Counted from the first letter of the stretch, positions 44,325 to 53,233 are shown. The stretch is DNA of 64,000 bases from JAXGXJ01 sp040772905 (GCA_040772905.1 JAXGXJ010000004.1:372001-436000); one strand, 5' to 3'. Notes: generated by a model from the letters alone, not told the origin. Numbers and translations: made by a program.

Positions 44325-45311
44325 ATGATGGAGCTGGACCAACTCAGATCATTCCTCGCCGTGGCCCAGGTGCGCAGCTTCACTCGCGCTGCCAGCCTGG
44401 TGCATTTGTCGCAGCCCGCCATCAGCCGGCAGATCGCCCGCCTAGAGAAGGAGCTGGGCGTGCCCCTCTTCGAACGCTACGGCAGGCGGGTGGAGACGAC
44501 CTCCGACGGCAAGCTGCTGCTGCCGCTGGCGAAGACCATTGTGGCCCGCGCCGACGATGCCGCCCGGCTCATAAAGGAACACGCCGGCGTGGCCTCCAGT
44601 CGTGTGAGTCTGGGATCCACCGGCACGGTGTTCGCCTACGTGCTCTCGCCTCTGCTGGCGCTCTTCATCAAGAAGCATCCTCGAGTCCACCTGGACTTGG
44701 TGGAATTGGAGGATGCCCTCTTGGAGGACGCCGTCCTCAACGGGCAGTTGGACTGCGCCGTCATCACAGCCTGGGGTTCCACCCGGGCGGCGGTGGTGCA
44801 TCTGCTCACCGAGGAGATCCTCCTGATAGTGCCTGCGTCACACCGTCTTGCGGGACGCGCCAGCGTATCGTTGAAGGAGCTTGCCGACGAGCCTCTCCTT
44901 TTCCCCGGACATTCACTCAACATCTCCAACCTGCTCATGGACGCCTGCCGGCAGGCGGGATTCGAGCCGAAGGTCCCATACCGGGCGAACTACCCCGAGT
45001 TGTCCAAGGCCTTGATGCGGCTGGGGCTGGGCCTGGCATTGTTGCCGCAGACCTTCCTCACGCCCGGGGCACTGCAGGGCCTGGTCGCCATACCGCTGGA
45101 AGAGCACCTGACGCGCGACCTCAATCTCATCTACTCCCGTGAACATCCACTGTCAGCGGCAGCCCGCACGCTCGTGAGCGACCTGCGAGAAGGTGTCGCC
45201 CAGGCATCGGCTCAGACGTCGGCCCAAGTCGCGGTCGGGGTCGCAGCCGGGGTCGGTCCCGCCGACGGCGTCGACACCACGAAACGAAAGGCCACGACCT
45301 TTGGACTGTAA
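44325..45311 (+). CDS. LysR-family transcriptional regulator
   Basis: 328 residues from ATG 44325, or 327 from the adjacent ATG 44328. The N-terminal winged helix is classic (LDQLRSFLAVAQVRSFTRAA, LSQPAISRQIARLEKELGVP). The effector-binding domain continues to about 290, followed by a low-complexity Ala/Gln/Val tail. It is divergent from the AOR-MoaD-ADH operon and most likely activates it in response to a pathway intermediate. Its promoter leaves no room for a leader. The last codons overlap the following small Cys-rich gene. Confidence 0.94.
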   Translation: MMELDQLRSFLAVAQVRSFTRAASLVHLSQPAISRQIARLEKELGVPLFERYGRRVETTSDGKLLLPLAKTIVARADDAARLIKEHAGVASSRVSLGSTGTVFAYVLSPLLALFIKKHPRVHLDLVELEDALLEDAVLNGQLDCAVITAWGSTRAAVVHLLTEEILLIVPASHRLAGRASVSLKELADEPLLFPGHSLNISNLLMDACRQAGFEPKVPYRANYPELSKALMRLGLGLALLPQTFLTPGALQGLVAIPLEEHLTRDLNLIYSREHPLSAAARTLVSDLREGVAQASAQTSAQVAVGVAAGVGPADGVDTTKRKATTFGL

Positions 45312-45504
45312 GAAGGAACAGAACCTCGCACGCTGCAACTGCAGCTATCCCAGCTGCTCACGCAAGGGCGTCTGCTGCGACTGTCTTGCCTTTCATCTGC
45401 GCAGCCGCGAACTGCCGGCCTGCGCCTTCCCGGCGGACGCAGAACGGACGTACGACCGATCGTTCGCACACTTCGCCCGTCTGGTACAGCAGGGCAAGAT
45501 CTAG
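45301..45504 (+). CDS. Small Cys-rich protein, DUF6485-like
   Basis: 67 residues, probably from TTG 45301, which overlaps the last codons of the LysR gene. The body has seven Cys arranged as C-K-K ... C-N-C-x4-C-x4-CC-x2-C, followed by HLRSRELPACAFP and ERTYDRSFAHF. This is the pattern of the DUF6485 family of anaerobes, which presumably bind a metal or cluster. AAAGG lies about 10 bases upstream. A frame extending to 45193 is inside the LysR gene and is rejected. Function unknown. Confidence 0.75.
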   Translation: MDCKKEQNLARCNCSYPSCSRKGVCCDCLAFHLRSRELPACAFPADAERTYDRSFAHFARLVQQGKI

Positions 45505-45585
45505 ACTCCCGCGAGGCCTCGACCGAGGCGCGAGCGGTCTCTCGACCCAGCCTTGACGCGGGTGTCCGGTCCGCCACGGATGCGC

Positions 45586-47373
45586 TCACAGCCGACGGCC
45601 GCAAGAAGCGCAGAACTTGTCTCCCGGGTCGAGACTCGCCCCGCAGCGGCTACAGAAGACCGGCGTGTCCTCATCGGAGACGTCCGGCCCCATGGGCGCC
45701 GGCATGACCGACGACGCGGGGGCCTCACCGGCATCGGCTTCGGCACCAGCGCCGTGCGACGGTCTGGACCGCCTGGACCTAAGAAGAAGATATGCCGCCA
45801 CAGCCAGAGCTGCGCCGGCGACGGCAGCCAAGACCGCGATGAACGCGACCCATCCGCCGCCCAACCCCGTCGTGCGCGCTCCCACCGACTCGCCCTCCAG
45901 TGCGTCGCCTGCCTCATCTCCGTCGGCCTCATCGCCACCCACCCCTGAGGACGGCCCATCGTCCGAGCCATCGCCCGTCTGCCCTCCGCTCCCTCCGCCT
46001 GTGAGGCCGTCGGTGTGGCTGGTACCGCCACCGGCGGCGTCTGGACCGCCGGCGCCGGAGCCCGCGTCATCCGTCGGCTCGACTCCTCCGCCGTAGCCAA
46101 GCGCGGTCAAGCACTCGTTCGACCACCAGAAGGGCCGCACCGCGACGCCGGCGGTGCTGACCAGTTCATCACCCACGTCGCCCAGGACCACGTCTTCCAC
46201 TGTGTCGATCACCACGGCGTGACGGATGGGACCACCGCTCAGATATGCTTTCTTGCCGTCCGACCGGACGGCGATCTCGCGCGGTCAGTAGGCCTGCAGT
46301 GGTATCCGCTTGACGATCTCTTGCGCGGCCGTGTCGATCACCCCGCAGAAGTACTCGTCAGCTGTCGGCAACCTGGGGACGGTCTGGCCGGCGACAGCCG
46401 TCGCCCATCCACTGTCGGCGCTGCACACCACGTAGGCTTTCTTCCCGCTGGGAACGAAGGCGAGACCGATCGAGTAGGACGGTTCGGTGCTCACCTGCCA
46501 GAGATCGGCCAGCGTGGCGGCGTCGAGCACGCGCACCCGTTTCTTGTAGGTCTCGCTGATCAACACCTGGGAGTCGTCGGGCTTGATGGCTATGCCGCCG
46601 ACCGCGGCCGTCAAGATCTCGCAGACGGCCTCGAAAGTGCTCAGATCGAGGCACACCAGCCGGTTGTCCTCCGCTTCGCTGAGAAGCCTGAACCAGCCCA
46701 AGAAGTCCCGAGCCGGCAGAGTCTCGAAGTCGTCGGAGGTCACATAGGCGCGCTTCCCGTCGAAGCTGACGGCCACGTGGCCCCCTTTGAGTCCGGCGAT
46801 GGTACGCACGACTTCGTTGGTAGCGGCATCCACCACCTGCAGTCCGTCGCTGGAACAGACCAAGACGTACTGCCCGTCCGGCGTGCATGCGACGCCTTGC
46901 GAACACGTGCGCCAGAGGTCGTAGGAGAAGACGGAATCAAGACCCTTCATCACGGTACTGATGGCGTTCGGGTCGCGAGCCTCCACTCCGGGCAGAGCCA
47001 CAGCCGCGATCTCGCTCTTGGTCTCGGCATCCAACACATGCAAGACGGGATCGTAGGCATCGGTGACATACAGTCTGCTGCCGTCGGGCGAGACTGCCAC
47101 GCTCTGTGGGCTCAGCCCCACCGCCGGCCGGGCGACCAAGGAATCGTCGGCGGAGTCTATGTAGGCAGCGGCACCGGTGTAGGCGCCCTCACCCCGGGCG
47201 AGCGCGGATGCATCGATGTCCATCTCCGCCACATATGCGAACGGCGGCAGCGAGAGGCGGCGCTGGACTTCGACAGTGTCGGTGGCCGAAGCGTGCGATG
47301 TGCAGAGGACGGTGAGAGCTGCGAACGAGGCTGTGACAAGACAGACTACGCGTGTCCGAAGACGAAGATCCAC
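45586..47373 (-). CDS. YVTN-type beta-propeller protein with membrane helix and zinc ribbon, interrupted by an in-frame TGA
   Basis: Read through TGA 46285-46287 the frame encodes 595 positions. GTG 47373 follows AGGGGGAAGG. A signal peptide (cut after A-S-A) precedes YVTN-like blades such as SPQSVAVSPDGSRLYVTDAY and GHVAVSFDGKRAYVTSDD. The TGA at codon 363 falls at a blade start: IPLQAY-TGA-PREIAVRSDGKKAYLSGG, and the next blade continues in the same frame. A Gly/Asp-rich linker, one membrane helix (VAFIAVLAAVAGAALAVAAY) and a cytoplasmic zinc ribbon (C-x2-C ... C-x2-C, FCSRCG and FCASCG) follow. The preserved downstream part argues that both halves form one protein or did so recently. Sec insertion, readthrough, a nonsense mutation and a sequence error are all possible. 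Confidence 0.7.
46255..46287 (-). promoter_or_regulatory. In-frame TGA followed by SECIS-like hairpin
   Basis: After TGA (46287-46285) come 12 bases, then a perfect 7-bp stem (46272-46266 with 46261-46255) capped by the loop GGTC (46265-46262). UGA and loop are 19 bases apart. In E. coli fdhF the same loop sequence lies 18 bases after UGA. The bulged U of fdhF is absent. Confidence 0.4.
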
Positions 47374-47511
47374 GGCCTTCCCCCTTCTGCTGAAGACCCC
47401 GATCCCGAGACCCGACCTGCGCGCGATTGCGCGCGAACGCGCCCCACAACCACTACACCACGTTCATTGTGCGCTCGTCAACACGACGATGCGGCCCCCT
47501 CGCCGCGGCGG

Positions 47512-48201
47512 CTACAGGTCGCTGATGACCTCGGGCCGCAGTTCGGCCAGAGAGCCGAGGGTGCGGTCGGCCAAGGCCAGATCGTCTGGGGCCAGAGTGA
47601 GGTGTGGCTGCGGGATGGCGATGACCTTCAGGCGGGCCGCGCGCGCCGCTTGGATGCCGAAACGTGAGTCTTCCACAGCCACGCAGTACTCGGGTTCCAT
47701 ACCCAAGTCCCGGCAGGCCTTCAGGTAGACATCGGGTGCAGGCTTGCCACGAGCAACATCATCTGAGGAGACCCAGGCGGTGAAGTACCTCTCCAGCCCC
47801 GAATGCTCGAGGACGAAAGCGATGACCGGCCGCGGCGACGAACTCGCGAGGCCCAAGGGATAGGAGGCGGCCAGGTCCGCGATGATCATCTCCGCTCCGG
47901 GTACGAGAGGGAGTCGCTGCTCATATGCCGCGATGAGCGCGGCGGTGACCTTGGCTATGATCTCTTCTTCCTCCAAGGGCAGCCCCACGGAGTGGCGCAG
48001 GAAGGAGGCCCATTGCTGAGAATTGTCACCCCCGGCGAAGCTCTCTTCATCGATATCGCCCCAGCCGGCGTCGCACTCGGCGAAGAGCGTCGCGATGATG
48101 CCCTGCCAGATCTCACCCGAGTCCAGGATTATGCCGTCCATGTCGAATACGACCGCCCTGGTCGCAGGGCGATCGGTGCCTGCATGCGTTCGCGTGTCCA
48201 T
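47512..48201 (-). CDS. HAD-superfamily hydrolase, beta-phosphoglucomutase-like
   Basis: 229 residues from ATG 48201. HAD motif I is VVFDMDGIILDSGEIW, motif II is the Ser in LGLASSSPR, motif III is the Lys in GKPAPDVY, and motif IV lies in VAVEDSRFGIQAA. A helical cap is inserted after motif I. The family (HAD IA, PgmB/YcjU/Gph type) dephosphorylates or isomerises sugar phosphates and phosphoglycolate. TTTGCA, 17 bases and TACACT (48208-48236, minus strand) lie just six bases before the ATG, so the mRNA is probably leaderless. No neighbour suggests a specific substrate. Confidence 0.92.
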   Translation of the reverse strand: MDTRTHAGTDRPATRAVVFDMDGIILDSGEIWQGIIATLFAECDAGWGDIDEESFAGGDNSQQWASFLRHSVGLPLEEEEIIAKVTAALIAAYEQRLPLVPGAEMIIADLAASYPLGLASSSPRPVIAFVLEHSGLERYFTAWVSSDDVARGKPAPDVYLKACRDLGMEPEYCVAVEDSRFGIQAARAARLKVIAIPQPHLTLAPDDLALADRTLGSLAELRPEVISDL

Positions 48202-48207
48202 GGCCTC

Positions 48208-48236
48208 AGTGTACTCGGCGTCAGCATCGGTGCAAA
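48208..48236 (-). promoter_or_regulatory. Promoter of the HAD hydrolase gene (leaderless)
   Basis: Minus-strand TTTGCA (48231-48236) and TACACT (48208-48213) with a 17-base spacer. Six bases separate the -10 box from ATG 48201. Confidence 0.55.
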
Positions 48237-48344
48237 CCGCGCCGGCGTGGCCGTGTTAGAGGGTGCGTGGTTTGGGAACACTCTGGGCATCGGTCGGCCC
48301 GAACAAAGGGCCGGATGGTGAGCATCGTACAAGGAGTATGCACC

Positions 48345-48896
48345 GTGAGAGCTGTCACCGAGCAGAACATAATCGACGCGTTCGGGGGCGAGAGCATGGC
48401 CCACATGCGCTACCGCCTTTTCGCCCTCCAGGCCGACAAGGAGGGGCTCGCCAATGTCGCCCGCCTCTTCAGAGCCATCGCCGAGGCGGAGTACATCCAC
48501 GCCGGCGACCACTACCGGGAGCTCAAGCATCTGGAGACCGGACGGGTGGCGCACAGCATGGCCGCCTTCGGACCTGGCGACACGCTGAAGAACCTCGGTC
48601 TGGCCATCGCGGGAGAGCAGTACGAAGTGGAAGAGATGTATCCCGCCTTCATGGCAGTCGCCGACCTGCAGGGGGAGAAAGGCGCGTATCGCAGCTTCGA
48701 CTGGAGCTACCAGACGGAGAAGATGCATCTGGAGCTGTTCCGCAAGGCGGAGTCTGCAGTGGAGCGCACACAGGATGTGGAGTTGGGACCGGTGCAGATC
48801 TGCAAAGTGTGCGGTTACACCGTCGAGGGAGAGGCCCCCGACCGATGCCCGGTGTGCGGCGCACCAAGGGAGAAGTTCACCGCCTTCAGCGAGTGA
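48345..48896 (+). CDS. Rubrerythrin
   Basis: 183 residues from GTG 48345, eight bases after AAGGAG. ATG 48315 in frame lacks a ribosome site. The four-helix di-iron domain contains the paired E-x-x-H/E-x-x-R type motifs (GESMAHMRYR, EAEYIHAGDHY, EQYEVEEMYPAF, SYQTEKMHLEL). The C-terminal rubredoxin-like [Fe-S4] site is CKVCGYTVEGEAPDRCPVCG. It reduces hydrogen peroxide in anaerobes, using rubredoxin or NAD(P)H-linked donors. A perfect hairpin terminator follows within four bases of the stop. Confidence 0.96.
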   Translation: MRAVTEQNIIDAFGGESMAHMRYRLFALQADKEGLANVARLFRAIAEAEYIHAGDHYRELKHLETGRVAHSMAAFGPGDTLKNLGLAIAGEQYEVEEMYPAFMAVADLQGEKGAYRSFDWSYQTEKMHLELFRKAESAVERTQDVELGPVQICKVCGYTVEGEAPDRCPVCGAPREKFTAFSE

Positions 48897-48899
48897 GAA

Positions 48900-48930
48900 G
48901 ATCCGGCGCCGCCTGCGGCGGCGCCGGATC
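48900..48930. terminator. Perfect 14-bp hairpin between rubrerythrin and ADH 2
   Basis: Arms 48900-48913 and 48917-48930 are exact complements around TGC. It lies between convergent genes and can serve both. Confidence 0.85.
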
Positions 48931-48962
48931 CAGGGGAGGCCGTTCTCGTACGGTCGAATTGG

Positions 48963-50048
48963 TCAGCCGAAGGTGATGACGTTGCGCAGTGCCTCCCCGC
49001 CTCTGGAGGACTCCAACGCTTCGTTGATCTGCTCCAGCGGGTAGCGGCCGGCGATGAGTTCGTCCAGCTTGTAGCGTCCCGCCTTGTAGAGCCCGATGAG
49101 CCCGGGAACATCCACACTCAGGCGGGCGGAGCCCATGAAGCCGCCCGTGAGCGTCTTCTCGTTGATGGCCAGCTCGGCGGCGGGTACGCATACCAGGGGG
49201 TCGGTGGCCGGTGGGATGCCCACCATGACGGCCGTGCCGCCCCGACAGAGCATGGCGAAGGCCTGCTGCATGGCAGCCGCGCTCCCCACGGTGACGAAGG
49301 CGTAGTCCGCCCCCACCCCGCCGGTCAACTCTTTGACCGCCTCCACGGCGTCGACCGACTTCCCGTTCACACCGTGGGTGGCGCCGAACCGGCGGGCGCG
49401 CTCCAGCTTGGAATCGATGATATCAACAGCGATGATGGGGTTCGCCCCGCAGGTGACTGCCCCTTGTACGGCATTCAGGCCCACGCCGCCGGTGCCGATT
49501 ACCACCACGCTCTCGAACGCCCGCACCCGGGCCCGGTTGACCACAGCGCCGAAGCCGGTGATGACCCCGCACGCCAGCAGCGAGGCAAGGTCGAGCGGGA
49601 AGTCATCGTCGACCTTCACCAACTGCGACTCATGTACAAGTACATACTCGGCGAAACCTCCCACACGCGCCTTCTGCACGATGCCCGCTCCCTTGGAGTC
49701 GGTGAGCGTGCCCTCGACGTCGTAGGTGGTCTTGGTCTGGCAGAAATAGGGCCGGCCGGTCTTGCAGAACGAGCACTTCCCGCACGATTCCAGCAGGCTG
49801 ACGATCACTGCATCGCCGGGCGCGACCGCGGTGACGTCTTCGCCCACCTCTTCCACATATCCGGCGGTCTCGTGTCCGCCCACGAAAGGAACCATGCCCC
49901 CGAAGTCGCCGTTGATGTCGTGGATGTCACTGTGGCAGATGGCGGTGGCCTTGACCTTCACGCGCACCTCATCACGCCGCGGTGCCCGCAGGGTGAGTTC
50001 CTCGATGACCAGCGGTGCCCCGAACTCATAGCAGACAGCAGCTTTCAT
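48963..50048 (-). CDS. Zinc-dependent alcohol dehydrogenase (MDR family) 2
   Basis: 361 residues from ATG 50048 after AAGGAG. Catalytic zinc ligands are in TAICHSDIHD and GHETAG. The structural zinc site is CGKCSFCKTGRPYFC. NAD is bound by GTGGVGLNAV. About one third of positions match ADH 1 (40854-41951), typical of separate subfamilies. It is third in an operon after AOR 3 and an iron-type ADH (gaps 58 and 22 bases), so two unrelated ADHs are made together with one AOR. Confidence 0.94.
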   Translation of the reverse strand: MKAAVCYEFGAPLVIEELTLRAPRRDEVRVKVKATAICHSDIHDINGDFGGMVPFVGGHETAGYVEEVGEDVTAVAPGDAVIVSLLESCGKCSFCKTGRPYFCQTKTTYDVEGTLTDSKGAGIVQKARVGGFAEYVLVHESQLVKVDDDFPLDLASLLACGVITGFGAVVNRARVRAFESVVVIGTGGVGLNAVQGAVTCGANPIIAVDIIDSKLERARRFGATHGVNGKSVDAVEAVKELTGGVGADYAFVTVGSAAAMQQAFAMLCRGGTAVMVGIPPATDPLVCVPAAELAINEKTLTGGFMGSARLSVDVPGLIGLYKAGRYKLDELIAGRYPLEQINEALESSRGGEALRNVITFG

Positions 50049-50070
50049 GTTCTTGTTCTCCTTCGCTCGC

Positions 50071-51210
50071 TCAGATCATGCGACGGATGATGCCTTCGAT
50101 GTCCCCCGCTGTGGGAGTGCCGGGAGCGCTGGGATACTGGGTGCTGGCCATGGTCTCTTTCACGATGATGGGCATATGCTCCTCTTTGAAGCCGAAATCG
50201 GAGAGCTTGGCGGCCACACCTATCCGCTCCATGAGAGCGTCGAGCTTCTCGAAGCCGTCGGCGCCAAACCCCATCGTCTGGAAGATGTTGTCGACCTTGG
50301 CCGGCACGACCGTGGCGTTGTAGGCAAGCACAGGCGACAGCAACATGCCCACCGCTTGGCCGTGAGGCATGTGGTAGAGGGCGCAGATGGGCATAGCCGC
50401 AGCGTGAGCCAAGCCCTGTTTGGCGTTCGTACCCGCGCTCATGGCCATGGTGGCTCCGAGTTGCATGTTCTCGCGCACGTCCACGTTCTGGCCGTCCTCC
50501 ATGGCCGCCACCACATTGCGGGGGAGCAATTCGATACCCCGCAGGGAGAACATCTCGCTGGCGGGCGAGGCCAACTTGGAGCAGTACGATTCGCAGGCAT
50601 GCACGAGGGCATCCGACCCGCTGAAGGCCGTGACCTGCGGCGGCGCTGTGAGGGTCATGAGCGGATCCGTCAGAGCGACAGTGGGATTGATGTAGTTGGA
50701 GATGACGATGAACTTGGTCTTGCGCTCTTCATCGATGAGCACCGATCCGTCGGAGACCTCGCTGCCCGTACCCGAGGTGGTGGGGATGGCAATCACCTTC
50801 GTCCGCGGTACGCCGGGCACTTTGTCGAAGCCCGCGTAGTCGCGGATGCTGCCCCCGAAGGAGCTGATGAGGGCCAGACCCTTGGCCGAGTCCAGCTGGC
50901 TGCCGCCGCCCACCGCCACGATGGCGTCGAACTTGGCCAGGTCGAGGTCGCCCGCGATGCTGTCGAACAGGGCCACCGTGGGCTCCTTGTTGATCGCGTC
51001 GCACACGGTGTACTCGAACCCCGCTTCGCGAAGGGAGGCGAGCACCGGGTCCGCCACCCCCAGCCTCAGGCAGTTCGGGCCCGACAAGACCAACGGGTGC
51101 TCGCAGCCCAGCCGGCCCAACACCTCGCCGGTCCGCCTCGCCAACCCGCGCCCATGCATCCAGCGGGTGGGATAGCTGAACTCCGGCATGGGAGTACCAG
51201 CATCACTCAT
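50071..51210 (-). CDS. Iron-containing (group III) alcohol dehydrogenase
   Basis: 379 residues from ATG 51210, after AAAGGAGAT. The NAD(P) site is VGGGSQLDSAKG and PTTSGTGSEVSD. Metal ligands fit D and H in SGSDALVHA, H in GLAHAAAM and H in HMPHGQAVG. Members reduce or oxidise primary alcohols, butanol, propanediol and similar. Between AOR 3 and Zn-ADH 2 it would handle the aldehyde/alcohol step. The metal is usually Fe2+ but can be Zn or Ni. Confidence 0.95.
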   Translation of the reverse strand: MSDAGTPMPEFSYPTRWMHGRGLARRTGEVLGRLGCEHPLVLSGPNCLRLGVADPVLASLREAGFEYTVCDAINKEPTVALFDSIAGDLDLAKFDAIVAVGGGSQLDSAKGLALISSFGGSIRDYAGFDKVPGVPRTKVIAIPTTSGTGSEVSDGSVLIDEERKTKFIVISNYINPTVALTDPLMTLTAPPQVTAFSGSDALVHACESYCSKLASPASEMFSLRGIELLPRNVVAAMEDGQNVDVRENMQLGATMAMSAGTNAKQGLAHAAAMPICALYHMPHGQAVGMLLSPVLAYNATVVPAKVDNIFQTMGFGADGFEKLDALMERIGVAAKLSDFGFKEEHMPIIVKETMASTQYPSAPGTPTAGDIEGIIRRMI

Positions 51211-51268
51211 GAATTGATCTCCTTTTCTCGATCGAGCTTCGGCACATCGACAAGACCAGGCTTCATCC

Positions 51269-53140
51269 TCACCCCTCGATCTTCAGCCCGAGGTCGGCCA
51301 GAGTCTCCGGTAGCGGCACACCCGTCTCACGATCCCAACCCAAAGCGGCGAAGTAGTCAGCTCGCATCTCTTCCAAGGGCACCTGGTTCCCCGCGGTGGG
51401 ACCGGCGCTCACCGGCTGATCGAAGCGCGTGGGCAGCTTGAAGTCGCGGGGGCCCAGGCCCTCACGGACATTGAAGAGCTGGCGCCTGGTGAGGATGCGC
51501 CGGCCCGCGGCCAGGCCTTCCTCCCACTCCATGTCCCAACCGGTCACCGGCCGGAGCAACTCCACCACCGGAGGAGCGTCGAACTGCGAATACAGCGAGC
51601 ACAGACCGGCTGAACTCAGCAACTGCCAGTAGGCGGCTCCGCGCACGTAGGCGTCGCCCTTCTTGTCGTAGTCGCCGAAGACCTGAGTCGATTGCGATTG
51701 CAGCAGCGGGTCGGCCCCCAGCGGAGCCCCCTGATCGAGGATGGCCATGGCCTGAGAGCCGCAATGCTGGGCCGGCGTCGCATCGGCGATGTAGAAGACG
51801 CCCATGGCGGGAGTCACCCGGGGATCGTGCAGCGGCAACTCGCGACCGCACACGTGCATGGCGAACTCCTCGCTGCCTCTACCGATCTGTTCCACCGCGC
51901 GGCGGGAGCCGTCGGCTAGCACGGCGCCGAAGCCCTCGCGTCGGGCCATCTGCTCGACCAGCTTCACCACTGTGGCCGAGTCGCCCCAGCGCAGCTCAAG
52001 CCCGCCGGTGTCCTCGGGTCCGATGATGCCCTTCTGATAGCACTCGATGGCGAAGGCGATGGCCCCGCCGGCGCTGATGGTGTCGATGCCGAAGCGGTTG
52101 CACACCTCGTTGGCGCGGATGATGGCCTCAGCGCTGTCGTTGCGACAGAGCGGGCCCAGCGCCGCCAGAGTCTCGTACTCCGGCCGGTGGGTCTCGTCCT
52201 GGCTGGCGTACGGTCCCTCGGGGATCTTCACCAAGGCGCCACAGCGCACGGGACAGGCGTTGCAGCCATAGCCCCTGAGTTTGTAAGGTTCCATGTTGGG
52301 AGTGTCGAGCTGCCCGCACGTGGGCAGGGCGTCGGTGCCGGTGGTGGCCCAGTTGTCGGCCGGACAATCACCGATGGAGAGCAGGAAGCTCACACCACCG
52401 CCCGTACCGGCGGCGGTGAGGCCGCTCAAGAACCCGCTGCCCTTGATGAGTTCCAAGTACTGCTTCTGTGCCGCCCTCAGCCCCTCTTTGTCGGCGACCT
52501 GGATGCGGCTCCCCTTGGCGGCGCGCAGCGCGATCGCTTTGAGCCTCTTCGAGCCCATGACGGCTCCCACGCCGGAGCGTGCTGCTATGCGGCCCTTCTC
52601 GTTGACGATGCCGGCCAGAAGCGACCGCTGCTCGCCCGCGGGCCCGACGCAGGAGATGGTCCAAGAAGCGGGATCCCCCAGGCTGTCCTGCAGGAGATCG
52701 TCGGTCTGGTAGGTGTCCTTGCCCCACAGATCCGCGGCGTCGACGAGCCTGGCGCCATCAGCGTCGATGACCAGACACACCGGCCGCTCAGACACGCCGG
52801 TGATGAACACACCGTCGTAGCCCGCGTTCTTGAGCTCCGGACCCCAGCTACCGCCGGCGTTGGAGTCGGCCCAACCCCCGGTGAGCGGCGACTTGGTGGT
52901 AACCATGAACCGTCCAGCGCCGTAAACACCGGTCGCGGTGAGGGGGCCGGTGACGAAGGCCAGCACGTTGTCGGGACCCAGGGGATCGACCCCCGCCTGC
53001 ATCCGCTCGAGCAGGATCTTGGCCCCCAGGCCGGTGCCGCCGATGCAATCACGGTAGAAAGCAGCGTCTGGGGCCTCCTCGGTGATGGTGTGTTCGCTCA
53101 GATCAACGAACAGAAGTCTGCCTGCGTAGCCGTAGACCAT
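51269..53140 (-). CDS. Tungsten-containing aldehyde:ferredoxin oxidoreductase (AOR 3)
   Basis: 623 residues from ATG 53140 after GGCGGAG. The N-domain (GRLLFVDLSEHTITEEAPD, VLAFVTGPLTATGVYGAGRF) and [4Fe-4S] ligands near 292 (CNACPVRC) and later (SSAGLCSLYSQF) are present. It differs from AOR 1 and AOR 2 by having no MoaD gene next to it and instead an Fe-ADH and a Zn-ADH. It has a good promoter (53205-53233). The final helix carries few charges compared with the other two. A role in aldehyde oxidation coupled to ferredoxin reduction is expected. Confidence 0.96.
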   Translation of the reverse strand: MVYGYAGRLLFVDLSEHTITEEAPDAAFYRDCIGGTGLGAKILLERMQAGVDPLGPDNVLAFVTGPLTATGVYGAGRFMVTTKSPLTGGWADSNAGGSWGPELKNAGYDGVFITGVSERPVCLVIDADGARLVDAADLWGKDTYQTDDLLQDSLGDPASWTISCVGPAGEQRSLLAGIVNEKGRIAARSGVGAVMGSKRLKAIALRAAKGSRIQVADKEGLRAAQKQYLELIKGSGFLSGLTAAGTGGGVSFLLSIGDCPADNWATTGTDALPTCGQLDTPNMEPYKLRGYGCNACPVRCGALVKIPEGPYASQDETHRPEYETLAALGPLCRNDSAEAIIRANEVCNRFGIDTISAGGAIAFAIECYQKGIIGPEDTGGLELRWGDSATVVKLVEQMARREGFGAVLADGSRRAVEQIGRGSEEFAMHVCGRELPLHDPRVTPAMGVFYIADATPAQHCGSQAMAILDQGAPLGADPLLQSQSTQVFGDYDKKGDAYVRGAAYWQLLSSAGLCSLYSQFDAPPVVELLRPVTGWDMEWEEGLAAGRRILTRRQLFNVREGLGPRDFKLPTRFDQPVSAGPTAGNQVPLEEMRADYFAALGWDRETGVPLPETLADLGLKIEG

Positions 53141-53204
53141 GGTCAACTCCGCCTTTTCGTTCGTCCCCCCGCTCAAGTCGAGCCGGTCCGTCGCGTGCTC
53201 CTCC

Positions 53205-53233
53205 ACTTTAATGAATGGTTGTTAAGTAGTCAA
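53205..53233 (-). promoter_or_regulatory. Promoter of the AOR 3 operon with possible operator
   Basis: Minus-strand TTGACT (53228-53233), 17-base spacer and TAAAGT (53205-53210). The leader would be about 58 bases. The spacer contains the AT-rich, partly symmetric TTAACAACCATTCATTAA, including CAACCATTC, which recurs upstream of AOR 1 (29713-29721). Confidence 0.6.

Noticed and set aside
45586..46215. Separate 209-codon gene starting at GTG 46215
   Set aside because: Twenty-four codons upstream of that start continue the same propeller blade back to the TGA, and no ribosome site is seen. One interrupted gene explains the data better.
45586..47373. TGA as a reassigned sense codon throughout the genome
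   Set aside because: Many genes in the window end in TGA at the expected family length, for example rubrerythrin and the GDT1 gene.
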